Made by a program: the position numbers and the translations under genes | Assembly: GCF_014384895.1 (NCBI RefSeq) | Contig: NZ_JACRSQ010000006.1 | Location: 62,001-126,000, forward strand | Length of the DNA: 64,000 nt | Direction of reading: 5' to 3' | From: Bianquea renquensis | Lineage (GTDB): Bacteria; Bacillota; Clostridia; Lachnospirales; Bianqueaceae | Shown here: one piece after another, positions 1-7,836 of the stretch | Position numbering within the stretch: the first letter of the stretch is position 1 | Layout: each line of letters opens with the position of its first letter | Notes under the pieces: model-generated | Database searches by the model: none | What the model was told of the DNA's origin: nothing | What the model saw: the letters and a program-made list of their open reading frames with translations, nothing else

Positions 1-492
1 ATTGATGACTGTGCGGCTATGTTCGACAGCACCCGATACGTTCTTCGCCATTCGTATGACCATATCTACTATGTTTCGCCTGTCCTATCCCGTTCGTCAA
101 AAGAAAATATCGACGCGCAGACACAGCGTTTCAAGGGTTTTGAGAAGGCGATGGCACTGCAACCATCTGTGCACTATACAGTGCTGAGGGATCCGGACAC
201 ATACCAATCCATCCTAAAGTCGATTCCGGCAAACGGTGGCCGCTCCGCTGTCATCTGTTCCAGTGACTCCTATACCATTCAATGCTTACAGTTGTTCAAA
301 AATTCGGATGTCGGAATCATGGGATTTGATAATCCCACAATGCTACGAAGGCTATACCCACAGCTTTCCACCATCAGCTACCCTATCGATGCAATCGGAC
401 AGCTTGCAGTAAAGACCGTTCTGAGCCCTGTAAAAGAACAAAAAAGCCATTATTTAGCGCACACGTTAATTTCAGGTACCACAATAAAATAA
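1..492 (+). CDS. LacI-family transcriptional regulator, C-terminal part (cut by window edge)
   Basis: The reading frame is open from base 1, so the gene starts outside the window and its DNA-binding head is missing. The visible 163 residues match the periplasmic-binding-protein-like sensor domain of LacI/GalR repressors: an 'RFKGFEKAM' segment (the usual R-x-x-GF-x-x-A), then a strand with 'SSDSYTIQCL' and the typical 'VGIMGFDNPTMLRRLYPQLS' stretch, followed by 'TISYPIDAIGQLAVK'. These regulators bind a sugar or other small ligand and release an operator. The target cannot be told because the upstream genes are not in the window. The gene ends at a bidirectional terminator shared with gerW. 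Confidence 0.8.
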   Translation: MDDCAAMFDSTRYVLRHSYDHIYYVSPVLSRSSKENIDAQTQRFKGFEKAMALQPSVHYTVLRDPDTYQSILKSIPANGGRSAVICSSDSYTIQCLQLFKNSDVGIMGFDNPTMLRRLYPQLSTISYPIDAIGQLAVKTVLSPVKEQKSHYLAHTLISGTTIK

Positions 493-513
493 AAGGGGGA
501 ATGTCCCCCTTTT
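491..513. terminator. Bidirectional intrinsic terminator between LacI-type gene and gerW
   Basis: The arms AAAAGGGGGA and TCCCCCTTTT enclose a three-base loop. An A-run precedes and a T-run follows the stem, so it can stop transcription from both convergent genes. Confidence 0.8.
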
Positions 514-515
514 CT

Positions 516-935
516 TTACGCCTTTTTGTCCTCGTCAGCGCTCTGGCCCGCCGCCTTCTGATACGCGTCCAAAATTTCTTGGTCTTCCTTTTTATGGTTT
601 CCCTTAAATTTATCAATCAAATCTGGCACCATATCCAAAACCTTCGTTATTGTATCCTGCTGCTTGATATTGACCAGTCGAATCTGTCCATCCTTGATTA
701 CGAGAATCGCGCTAGCTGACATCTTAGCGCCAACCCCACCGCCGGCGCCCAGTCCATTGTTCTTCTCCGCCGACTTTTCTTTCGCTCCCGCACCGGCGCC
801 GAAGGACACATCCACCAGAGGCAAAATAATCGTATTGTCGATGTGAATCGGCTCTCCGACCACTGTCTTCGTCGTGACAAAGGCCTCCAATTCCTGTAAC
901 AAATCTTTCAATGAATCTCGCGCTGATATTGCCAT
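516..935 (-). CDS. gerW: GerW/YtfJ-family sporulation protein
   Basis: This 139-residue protein matches the GerW (YtfJ) family, which in Bacillus is made during sporulation and is needed for a normal germination response. Visible family features are the N-terminal helix 'LKDLLQELEAF', the 'VVGEPI' and 'IILPLVDVSFGAGAG' strands, a glycine-rich 'GLGAGGGVGAKMSASA' segment, then 'AILVIKDGQIRLV'. The C-terminus is charged and poorly conserved. The start is preceded by AGGAGGAAGACCA. It lies 11 bases after a DUF2953 gene; that pair corresponds to ytfI-ytfJ in Bacillus subtilis, which supports the call. It is the last gene of the five-gene operon that starts at 3300. Confidence 0.88.
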   Translation of the reverse strand: MAISARDSLKDLLQELEAFVTTKTVVGEPIHIDNTIILPLVDVSFGAGAGAKEKSAEKNNGLGAGGGVGAKMSASAILVIKDGQIRLVNIKQQDTITKVLDMVPDLIDKFKGNHKKEDQEILDAYQKAAGQSADEDKKA

Positions 936-946
936 TGGTCTTCCTC

Positions 947-1783
947 CTAATTTTTCTTATTTCGAATATAGGCTATCAAATAGCGTGTATGCCTGTCCAG
1001 ATACGTCCGAAGCAGAAGCCAGAGCAAATAGCCTATTGTGAACCGCCCTTTCCCCTTCGCCTCCACCTCCAGCACTTTCTCCTGGAAATTGGGGATAACC
1101 TCCAACTGACCCGCCCTATTGGGAAACGGTAAAAAGGGCATGATCATATAATAAAGCCCCAGTATATACCCCGTCATGGCGGGATCCTCCATTCCTATCT
1201 GAACGCGGGCTTGAAACTTTCTGGGCAGGAGAGCCTTCAGAAGTTTTTTTATTAAATTCCAAAGTACCGCAAAGGTTTCCATTTTCTCAGGATACGCATC
1301 TAGCTTTTCCCGAAATTCCATCAACTTATTCTTAAGCTCCCGGAGCCGGCCTCTCTTACTGCCCTTCCGCTCCTCCTGCGGCTCTTCGCGGGAGGATGGC
1401 TCATCGGATGACGGCGGTGGCTCAATCGGAGCCGACTCGGCCTGGACCGATGGCTCCTCCAAATCCACAGAAGGCTCCTGTACGTCCGCCTGCTTCTTTT
1501 CCTGTGGCTCATCTTCGCCGTCGGGAGAATCCGAAGCAACGGTCTTCCAAGCGGCTTTCAAGCTCCAGGCCAGCTGCCCCTCCTGCCATGTGAGACGAAA
1601 CCGAATCAGTTGAAAAAGCCAGCCTGCGCGCACGTTCACCCAGGCGGCATCCGGCTTTTTCTCCGCCGCAAAGGTATAGGTGACCGGTGAAAGAAGAAGG
1701 ATCAGCAAAATCAAGAGGATCAGTCCCAGAATGCTCAACAAAATCCAGACAAGCGTTAAGAGTATCGTCAGGACGACTCCCAT
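947..1783 (-). CDS. DUF2953 domain protein (YtfI-like), membrane anchored
   Basis: A 278-residue protein of unknown function. A long hydrophobic helix (about residues 3-32, 'VVLTILLTLVWILLSILGL' onward) is followed by a strand-rich region, an acidic Pro/Ser/Glu linker (about residues 90-150) and a C-terminal part with 'ALLPRKFQARVQIGMEDPAMTGYILGLY', typical of the DUF2953 family. The ATG at 1783 was chosen over the longer frame because it follows AAAGGAATGAGGCC, and because an upstream start would overlap the preceding gene. It is paired with gerW as in Bacillus ytfI-ytfJ. A role at the spore or cell envelope is inferred from that pairing only. Confidence 0.75.
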   Translation of the reverse strand: MGVVLTILLTLVWILLSILGLILLILLILLLSPVTYTFAAEKKPDAAWVNVRAGWLFQLIRFRLTWQEGQLAWSLKAAWKTVASDSPDGEDEPQEKKQADVQEPSVDLEEPSVQAESAPIEPPPSSDEPSSREEPQEERKGSKRGRLRELKNKLMEFREKLDAYPEKMETFAVLWNLIKKLLKALLPRKFQARVQIGMEDPAMTGYILGLYYMIMPFLPFPNRAGQLEVIPNFQEKVLEVEAKGKGRFTIGYLLWLLLRTYLDRHTRYLIAYIRNKKN

Positions 1784-1787
1784 GGCC

Positions 1788-2495
1788 TCATTCCTTTCTC
1801 TTTCGGTTTCGAACGGAGCATGTCCAATAGAGAATGCTGCCGGCAAAAATACAGAACGCCGGAATCAGAAAGCTGACTCCGATTGTCATGGCCGTATCAT
1901 AGAAAAAGGGTTCCGGCACAATATTGATCATTAAATCGGTGGCGGGATTCAGTATCCAAAGATCATTGTCAAAAAAGAGGAGATGAAAAATCGTAAAATA
2001 TCGGTTGAAATCCTTCATAAATAAAATAACCAAAATGGCCACCACCGCAAAAAAAGCTCCGAAAACAATGCTAAGGGACTTGCCATATGTTCTCCAGATC
2101 TCTCTCCGGCGGCCTCTCCAAAACACAGCCACGGCGATTGTACCTGTCAGAACGACAAGACTGACATTGCGAACGGCGAACCCAGCGCTAAACAAACGCT
2201 TGACATCCACCATGTGCTGCTTTTCCCTATCGTTAAACGCCTCTCTGACTTCGCCCGCAATGGGCGCTTCAATCACAAGATCCTCTCGCTTATCGGACAG
2301 ATAGTCCAGCATTTTCCAAAAAAGCTCCAGAAGATCTGACTCCTCCATCTGAACGCTCTGCGCAATCTTCAGCTTTCTCATCTCGGACTCAATATATCCC
2401 TTATTAAAAATCACTCCCTGAAAGGCTGTAAAAAATAGTACCAACAACAGGCTCAATGAAAAAACTGAGCCCAACAATCTGCGCATCCAACTCAT
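1788..2495 (-). CDS. DUF1461 integral membrane protein (TIGR01906 type)
   Basis: A membrane protein of 235 residues with about four or five hydrophobic helices: one at residues 10-27, one near 115-132, one near 150-170 and one close to the C-terminus. The segments 'EKQHMVDVKRLF' and 'FHLLFFDNDLWILNPATDLM' followed by 'INIVPEPFFYD' are the conserved blocks of the DUF1461/TIGR01906 family, whose function is unknown. The ATG at 2495 overlaps the stop of the upstream gene as ATGA, which points to translational coupling, so the longer reading frame is not used. The function in this operon is not known. Confidence 0.75.
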   Translation of the reverse strand: MSWMRRLLGSVFSLSLLLVLFFTAFQGVIFNKGYIESEMRKLKIAQSVQMEESDLLELFWKMLDYLSDKREDLVIEAPIAGEVREAFNDREKQHMVDVKRLFSAGFAVRNVSLVVLTGTIAVAVFWRGRRREIWRTYGKSLSIVFGAFFAVVAILVILFMKDFNRYFTIFHLLFFDNDLWILNPATDLMINIVPEPFFYDTAMTIGVSFLIPAFCIFAGSILYWTCSVRNRKRKE

Positions 2496-2803
2496 CGATA
2501 AATCTCCCCTATAGTCTCTTTCATGCGTCGAAGCTGGGGATCTCGTTCTACCAGGCATTCCATCAGGCCGACAATCATGCTCAGCGCCTCCTCCTTGTTT
2601 CTGGCCAACGCCACCACATGATACTCTTTCTCCTGTTTCAGCGCCTTGTACAGCTCTTTAGCCTCAAAGATCTCCAAAGGATACGGATGGTTGGGACAGG
2701 CGCAGATACAATACAGATTCACCGCTTTCCGACGCCGAAGCTGACGTTGAAGCTTCCCGCGATCTCCATCCGGATACAGCAGCATGTTCTGTGCAAAGGT
2801 CAC
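2492..2803 (-). CDS. Small uncharacterised protein
   Basis: I do not recognise this 103-residue protein. It has a basic N-terminal part ('KLQRQLRRRKAV'), a Cys-rich patch 'YCICACPNHPYP' in the middle and a helical C-terminal half with 'ARNKEEALSMIVGLMECLVE'. There is no signal peptide or membrane helix. Its stop overlaps the start of the DUF1461 gene (ATGA), so it is probably a real, co-translated member of the operon. The Cys-x-Cys-x-Cys patch could bind metal or be redox active; this is speculation. It lies 32 bases after the zinc-ribbon gene. Confidence 0.6.
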   Translation of the reverse strand: MTFAQNMLLYPDGDRGKLQRQLRRRKAVNLYCICACPNHPYPLEIFEAKELYKALKQEKEYHVVALARNKEEALSMIVGLMECLVERDPQLRRMKETIGEIYR

Positions 2804-2835
2804 CTACATAGCCTCCGTTTCCTGTCTGTGGAATA

Positions 2836-3300
2836 TTAAAATTCACGGCCGCAATTGACGCATTTCACAGCATCGGGGTGATTGCCGACCTTACAGAAGG
2901 GACAGAACTTCAATACAAAGTATCCCTCCTCATTCCTCTGAGGATGCACTTCCTCCTCGCTCGCTTCCCCTCCAGCCTGATCTGCGGTCTTCTCTTGTTT
3001 GCTCTGTTTTTTCGACTCCTTCTTCTTCGCCTTCTCGCCATTCAGCTCTTCCAGTCGAGTCAGGCATTTCTCAATGCGCTTGCAGGCAGCGGCTACAATC
3101 TGATCGTCCCGGGTCAAGGATCCCATCTCGACCTGATATACTATTTGTCCTAACGCCTTATACTCCTTATCAAGGTTGCTCAACGTCTTTTTGGTCTCAA
3201 CCTCCAGCTTCGCCATGTCCACTGTCTCGGAGGTCTTGTCATATACGACGCCGCAGGCTTTCTTTACACCCTTTACCAAATCCTTAAAATGTTGCTTCAT
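2836..3300 (-). CDS. Zinc-ribbon protein with N-terminal coiled coil
   Basis: A soluble protein of 154 residues. The first 85 residues are helical and likely coiled coil ('AKLEVETKKTLSNLDKEYKA'). A Lys/Glu-rich linker follows, and the last 25 residues form a zinc ribbon with two CxxC knuckles ('FCPFC' and 'KCVNCGREF'). The start has AAGGAGAG upstream and a consensus-like promoter at 3337-3365. It is the first gene of an operon that ends with gerW. Similar short proteins are common in Clostridia and have no assigned function; a part in envelope or sporulation stress would be inference. Confidence 0.75.
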   Translation of the reverse strand: MKQHFKDLVKGVKKACGVVYDKTSETVDMAKLEVETKKTLSNLDKEYKALGQIVYQVEMGSLTRDDQIVAAACKRIEKCLTRLEELNGEKAKKKESKKQSKQEKTADQAGGEASEEEVHPQRNEEGYFVLKFCPFCKVGNHPDAVKCVNCGREF

Positions 3301-3336
3301 AATGGACGCTCTCCTTTCTCTATTCTAACTTTTACC

Positions 3337-3365
3337 ATTATACCCTTTTTTAAGAGGAACTTCAA
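3337..3365 (-). promoter_or_regulatory. Sigma-A type promoter for the zinc-ribbon to gerW operon
   Basis: Minus-strand -35 TTGAAG (3360-3365) and -10 TATAAT (3337-3342) are separated by exactly 17 bases and lie 37 bases upstream of the start codon. Confidence 0.7.
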
Positions 3366-3465
3366 CCGCTGTAAGAAAAAAGTTTGTTTTTATCTTGTCT
3401 TCTGACACGCTGCACTTTTCTTTGGCATAGGATAAAGAGTAAAGTTGATAAACGGAGGTATCCAC

Positions 3466-4476
3466 ATGAAAAAACTCTTTACCGTATTGATGGCTTCCTG
3501 TCTGCTTCTTGGCGCCGTGGTAACCGGCTGTCAGAAAAAAGACGACACCACTCTCACCCCTCTGACCCTAAACGAGGTCGTCCACTCCATTTTCTACGCT
3601 CCCCAGTACGTGGCCATGGAGAAGGGATTCTTCGAAGAGGAGGGCATCGACTTGAAAGTTGATGTCGGATACGGAGCTGACAAATCTATGACAGCCGTTT
3701 TATCAGGGAACGCTGATGTTGCCCTGTGTGGGACGGAGGCCGCTATTTACGTACACAACGAAGGGCGTGAGGATGTGCCCATTGTCTTTGCACAGCTGAC
3801 ACAGCGGGCTGGCAACTTCCTTGTGGGCCGAGAGGCGGATCCTGATTTCACGTGGGATAAAGTGCGGGGCACTACGATCATCGGCGGACGAGAAGGCGGA
3901 ATGCCAGAAATGATTTTGGAGTACATCCTGCACCAGAATGGGCTGGACCCAAAGACAGATCTGGAGATCATCACCAATCTAGATTTATCCGCCACAGCAG
4001 GGGCCTTCACAAGCGGGACAGGTGACTATACCACAGAGTTTGAACCAGGTGCTACCACGCTAGAAATGGCAGGAAGTGGGCATGTTGTCGCTTCCCTCGG
4101 CGTCGATTCAGGGTATGTTCCCTATACCGTCTACATGACGACGCAGTCTTTCCTCGACAAAAAACCTGAGTTAGCGCAAGGCTTCACAAACGCCATCTAC
4201 AAAGGCCTCCTCTGGTGTCAGACTCACACCGCAGAAGAAATTGCCCAAGCGATCCAGCCACAATTCAAAGAGACAGACCTTGAGACCCTCACCAACATTG
4301 TCGCCCGGTATTTGGAGCAAGACACGTGGATCACGACGCCTGTGTTTGAAAAAGAATCGCTGGATCTCATTCAGGACGTACTGGAATACGCCGGAACTCT
4401 AACCAACCGTGTTGAATACGAGGCCATCATCAACCGCACCTTTGCTGAAAAATCTGTATCAGAAGTTGAAAAGTAA
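3466..4476 (+). CDS. ABC transporter substrate-binding lipoprotein, NMT1/SsuA type
   Basis: A 336-residue extracytoplasmic binding protein. It has a lipoprotein signal peptide ending 'VVTGC', with Cys22 as the lipidation site. The mature part has the NMT1/SsuA/THI5-like opening 'HSIFYAPQYVAMEKGFFEEE', then 'VDVGYGADKSMTAVLSGNAD' and 'VALCGTEAAIY', which form the ligand site of this family. Relatives bind aliphatic sulfonates, nitrate, or pyrimidine/thiamine precursors, and the sequence alone does not decide among them. The start at 3466 (not the upstream ATG) follows ACGGAGGTATCCAC. It leads an importer operon with the ATPase and permease genes; no riboswitch is seen upstream. Confidence 0.88.
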   Translation: MKKLFTVLMASCLLLGAVVTGCQKKDDTTLTPLTLNEVVHSIFYAPQYVAMEKGFFEEEGIDLKVDVGYGADKSMTAVLSGNADVALCGTEAAIYVHNEGREDVPIVFAQLTQRAGNFLVGREADPDFTWDKVRGTTIIGGREGGMPEMILEYILHQNGLDPKTDLEIITNLDLSATAGAFTSGTGDYTTEFEPGATTLEMAGSGHVVASLGVDSGYVPYTVYMTTQSFLDKKPELAQGFTNAIYKGLLWCQTHTAEEIAQAIQPQFKETDLETLTNIVARYLEQDTWITTPVFEKESLDLIQDVLEYAGTLTNRVEYEAIINRTFAEKSVSEVEK

Positions 4477-4481
4477 AATGA

Positions 4482-4510
4482 TTCACATTTTTCTCCAGCC
4501 CTAATATAGT
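4482..4510 (+). promoter_or_regulatory. Possible internal promoter before the ABC ATPase gene
   Basis: TTCACA (4482-4487) and TATAGT (4505-4510) are spaced by 17 bases in the 66-base gap between the binding-protein and ATPase genes. Neither box is perfect, so this is tentative. Confidence 0.35.
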
Positions 4511-4542
4511 ATAAGTAAGCCATTGTACAAGGAGGTTCAGTT

Positions 4543-5307
4543 ATGGGTACTCTTCTTGAGATACAGCACCTATACCTCGCCTATCATACACGAAGCGGTG
4601 AAACGCCTGCCCTGGAGGATATCAATCTGTGCGTTGACAGCGGTGAGTTTGTCAGCCTGGTTGGCCCCTCCGGCTGCGGCAAATCAACCCTTCTTTCTGC
4701 CATTGCTCATCTCCAGGAACCCTCATCCGGCAACATTCTCATCCACAGCGAGCTCCTGGAAAACAAAACGGCTCCCGTTGGATATATGTTTCAGCACGAT
4801 CAGCTCCTGGAGTGGCGGACAGTGCTTTCCAATGCTTGTTTAGGGCTGGAAATACAAAAGAAGCTTACAAAGGAGAATCTAACCTATGTTCATCACTTAT
4901 TAGAAGCCTACGGACTCGATCAGTTTCAAAACCATTACCCTTCCCAGCTCTCAGGCGGCATGCGGCAGCGTGCCGCTCTGATTCGAACGATGGCATTGAA
5001 ACCTGAGATCCTTTTACTGGATGAACCCTTTTCCGCTCTGGACTACCAAACGCGGCTACAGGTATCGGACGAAATCTACAGTATACTGAAAAAGGCAGGA
5101 AAAACGGCGATCCTAGTCACACATGATATCTCAGAGGCGATCAGCCTGGGAGACCGGGTTGTCGTTCTATCGAAACGCCCGGGCCATGTGCTTCGGGATA
5201 TCCCCATCGATTTCGGGTCAGAGCGCATGCCGCTCAAGGTGCGGAAGCATCCGAATTTTCAGCAATACTTTCAAGAAATCTGGGAGGTGATGACCCGTGA
5301 AGAATGA
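4543..5307 (+). CDS. ABC transporter ATP-binding protein, nitrate/sulfonate type
   Basis: A 254-residue cytoplasmic ATPase of the SsuB/TauB group that powers the neighbouring permease. Walker A is 'GPSGCGKSTLL' (about residues 40-50). The Q-loop is 'YMFQHDQLLEW', which is typical of nitrate/sulfonate/taurine importers. The signature is 'QLSGGMRQRAAL', Walker B is 'ILLLDEPFSALD' and the switch is 'VTHDISEA'. It has a strong AAGGAGG site seven bases before the ATG. Its stop overlaps the permease start by 11 bases, a sign of coupled translation. Confidence 0.92.
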   Translation: MGTLLEIQHLYLAYHTRSGETPALEDINLCVDSGEFVSLVGPSGCGKSTLLSAIAHLQEPSSGNILIHSELLENKTAPVGYMFQHDQLLEWRTVLSNACLGLEIQKKLTKENLTYVHHLLEAYGLDQFQNHYPSQLSGGMRQRAALIRTMALKPEILLLDEPFSALDYQTRLQVSDEIYSILKKAGKTAILVTHDISEAISLGDRVVVLSKRPGHVLRDIPIDFGSERMPLKVRKHPNFQQYFQEIWEVMTREE

Positions 5308-6148
5308 AAACGCATACAACTCGGCTATGCTGGTGAAGCGTCGAAAAGCCTCCGAAGTGTCGTCGGAGCAAAACGCGTACCTGCGCTCCTTAAAGCAGCA
5401 TACGCGCAAAATTATGGCCGGCCGTTTTCTGCTGTTAGCGACCTTTCTCCTCCTCTGGGAAATCGCCGCGCGTCAGAAGTGGATCGATGCCTTTATCTTC
5501 TCTAGTCCATCGGATCTAGCAGAAACGTTCTGGGATCTTCTCTGGAATGGAAATCTTCTTCTTCACTTTGGGATTACCCTTGGAGAAACCCTACTCAGCT
5601 TTTTCATCAGCACCTTTCTGGGAATCTGCATCGCAATTTTACTGTGGTGGATTCCGTCGGTTTACGAAGTGACGGAACCCTATTGGGTTGCCCTCAACAG
5701 TCTTCCTAAATCAGCACTGGCACCTATCCTAATCGTCTGGTTTGGCAATACAACGAAAACGATCATCATCGCGTCTGTCTCGCTAACCATCATCGTCACA
5801 ATTCTGACAGTCCTCAACGGATTTCAATCGGTCGAAGAAGAAAAGGTGAACCTCATCTATGCCCTCGGCGGCTCAAAATCCCACGTCATGGTGAAGCTCC
5901 TTCTGCCATACAATATTCCCGTTATTATGAATGTCCTGAAAGTTAATATCGGGCTATGCCTGATCGGTGTTATCATCGGCGAATTCTTATCTGCTCGGGC
6001 GGGCCTTGGGTATCTCATCATCTACGGCAGCCAGATCTTCCGCATGAACTGGGTCATTCTCAGCATCCTGATCCTCTGTGTGCTGGCCGTAGCCCAGTAC
6101 CAGCTACTTCTCTGGGTTGGCAATAAAATCTCAAACCGATTTCAATGA
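5297..6148 (+). CDS. ABC transporter permease, nitrate/sulfonate type
   Basis: A 283-residue inner-membrane protein with about six helices after a charged N-terminal tail. The BPD_transp_1 coupling loop is visible as 'EEEKVNLIYALGGSKSHVMV', which docks on the ATPase. The region 'ALNSLPKSALAPILIVWFG' is typical of SsuC/TauC-type permeases. It starts with GTG at 5297, inside the ATPase gene and just after GGGAGGTGATGACCC. With the binding lipoprotein at 3466 and the ATPase it forms a complete importer. The substrate is not determined. Confidence 0.9.
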   Translation: MKNENAYNSAMLVKRRKASEVSSEQNAYLRSLKQHTRKIMAGRFLLLATFLLLWEIAARQKWIDAFIFSSPSDLAETFWDLLWNGNLLLHFGITLGETLLSFFISTFLGICIAILLWWIPSVYEVTEPYWVALNSLPKSALAPILIVWFGNTTKTIIIASVSLTIIVTILTVLNGFQSVEEEKVNLIYALGGSKSHVMVKLLLPYNIPVIMNVLKVNIGLCLIGVIIGEFLSARAGLGYLIIYGSQIFRMNWVILSILILCVLAVAQYQLLLWVGNKISNRFQ

Positions 6149-6156
6149 CAATAGGA

Positions 6157-6198
6157 AAAGAGGCTCCGTACCGGTCCACTGCCGGACAGAGCCTTTCT
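6157..6198. terminator. Terminator between convergent ABC permease and mazF genes
   Basis: An inverted repeat has outer arms AGGCTC and GAGCCT (6161-6194) and an inner CCGG/CCGG pairing, flanked by AAAAG before and TTTCTT after. It can serve both strands. Confidence 0.65.
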
Positions 6199-6572
6199 TA
6201 TTGCCTCTCCTGAAGGGCAAGCCCCAAGCTGATCAAGACGCACTGGTCCACCCGCTCCATAACCTGATCGTTTAAATGGCATATCTTCTCTTTTAGCCTT
6301 TTTTTATCAATGGTCCGAATCTGTTCCAGCAGTATCACGGAGTCTTTGACCAATTCATCCTGCCCTGCCTCGATCTCCACATGGGTCGGCATCTTGGCCT
6401 TGTTAATCTTTGATGTGATGGCGGCACAGATAACCGTAGGACTGTACCGATTGCCAATATCATTCTGAATGATGACCACCGGACGGATCCCCCCCTGTTC
6501 CGAACCGACGACTGGCCTTAAATCCGCATAAAATACGTCACCTCGTTTGACAATCATATCTGCACCCCGCAT
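6198..6572 (-). CDS. ndoA: MazF/PemK-type endoribonuclease (NdoA-like)
   Basis: This is a homologue of the MazF/EndoA mRNA interferase, which cuts single-stranded RNA at short sites. The family N-terminus 'MIVKRGDVFYADLRPVVGSE' is followed by 'QGGIRPVVIIQND' and 'ICAAITSK', then 'DSVILLEQIRTIDKKRL' with the conserved Gln-Ile-Arg-Thr-Ile-Asp block. I favour the start at 6572, after GAAGGG; the ATG at 6557 begins exactly where most relatives begin and is the alternative. The gene directly follows alr. The small antitoxin gene (ndoAI type) that usually lies between alr and ndoA is absent: only about 110 bases separate them. Confidence 0.88.
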   Translation of the reverse strand: MRGADMIVKRGDVFYADLRPVVGSEQGGIRPVVIIQNDIGNRYSPTVICAAITSKINKAKMPTHVEIEAGQDELVKDSVILLEQIRTIDKKRLKEKICHLNDQVMERVDQCVLISLGLALQERQ

Positions 6573-6681
6573 TTCGATCCCTTCATATGTAATACCAACT
6601 CCTAACTCAAAATTCAATTTCTCTACCCTATTTTTGCCAGCTGCTCTCTCTTTTATTCCACGCTGCTAGAAAATATATTCA

Positions 6682-7836
6682 TCATTTTATAATCCTTGGC
6701 ACCCGCTTGGAAACCATGCACACCATTTCATAGTTGATCGTACCGATGAGCCGTGCCAGCTCATCTACGGACAAGCCTTCGCCGAAGAGGATGGCCTCGT
6801 CGCCTTCCTGGATATCAGGAAAAGACGTGAGATCAACCATAAACTGATCCATACAGATTCGCCCGGCGATAGGAACGAGATGGCCTCGTATGAGGACATG
6901 TCCGATTCCTGACAGCCGTCTGGAATACCCATCGGCATAGCCCACAGGTATTGTGCCGATGCGCCTAGTCCCCTCGGCCACGTAGGTACCGCCATAGCTG
7001 ATGGGCGATCCATCCGGCACCTCCTTGCAAAAGATCACATGGCTCTTAAAGGTCATGACTGGGCGGAGTGCAAGGGTCTCCCGCCGCATCTCGTCCGAAG
7101 GGTACAGGCCATATAAAATAATCCCTGCGCGGACCATGTTACAATTCATATCCGGCAATTCCATAATTGCAGCTGAATTGGAAACATGCCGCACAGGAAA
7201 CGTCACGCCCCTTTTCTCCAGCTCATCACACATCCACTGAAATCTTTTATACTGCTGCCTTGTCGCGGACTTATCCCTCTCATCAGCTCTCGCAAAGTGG
7301 GTAAAGATCCCTTCCAGCTGGAGGCCGGGCAATTGTGAAATCGCATGGATTTCATCCAGCGCTGATTCCGTGCAGGCAAATCCGATTCGGCCCATCCCCG
7401 TGTCAAGCTTGATATGTACCTTGGCCGCACGTTGCATTGACACTGCCGCATCCGACATTGCCTTGGCCATGGAAGACGTAAAAATCGTCTGCGTCAGCCC
7501 CTCTGCAATGACGGTCCCATAGTCGGAAGGAGCCGTATAACCCAATATTAATACAGGAAGGGGCGATCCCATGCGTCTGAGAGAGATGCCCTCTTCCAAC
7601 ACGGCCACCGCTAGCTGATCGATCCCGCTCTTTTCCAAAGTCGGATAGATTTCCCGCAGCCCGTGTCCATATCCATCCGCTTTCACGACTGCCATCAATT
7701 GTGTTCCCGGGTTAAGCGCCTTTCGAATTGCCTTGATATTTTGTGAAAGCGCCTCGCAGTCGATCTGCGCCATAACCCGATAGTACTGTGTATTCACCGT
7801 TCCTCGCGCCTTTCCTTCGTAATGTGTCGGTTCCAT
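6682..7836 (-). CDS. alr: Alanine racemase
   Basis: A PLP enzyme that interconverts L- and D-alanine for peptidoglycan, and in spore-formers also affects germination. The PLP lysine is in 'AVVKADGYGHG' (Lys52). The second catalytic region is 'PISYGGTY', and the C-terminal barrel shows 'RICMDQFMVDL'. The length of 384 is normal. The frame can start at 7836, directly after the upstream stop. However, a GTG at 7797 (after GAAGGAAAGGCGCGAGGAAC) would give the usual family N-terminus and may be the true start. It follows a GerS-like gene, the same pair seen as gerS-alr2 in Clostridioides difficile. Confidence 0.93.
   Translation of the reverse strand: MEPTHYEGKARGTVNTQYYRVMAQIDCEALSQNIKAIRKALNPGTQLMAVVKADGYGHGLREIYPTLEKSGIDQLAVAVLEEGISLRRMGSPLPVLILGYTAPSDYGTVIAEGLTQTIFTSSMAKAMSDAAVSMQRAAKVHIKLDTGMGRIGFACTESALDEIHAISQLPGLQLEGIFTHFARADERDKSATRQQYKRFQWMCDELEKRGVTFPVRHVSNSAAIMELPDMNCNMVRAGIILYGLYPSDEMRRETLALRPVMTFKSHVIFCKEVPDGSPISYGGTYVAEGTRRIGTIPVGYADGYSRRLSGIGHVLIRGHLVPIAGRICMDQFMVDLTSFPDIQEGDEAILFGEGLSVDELARLIGTINYEMVCMVSKRVPRIIK

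Noticed and set aside
3366..3465. Riboswitch before the NMT1-type importer
   Set aside because: I looked for a thiamin pyrophosphate or other known riboswitch because some NMT1 proteins bind thiamine precursors; no conserved core was found.
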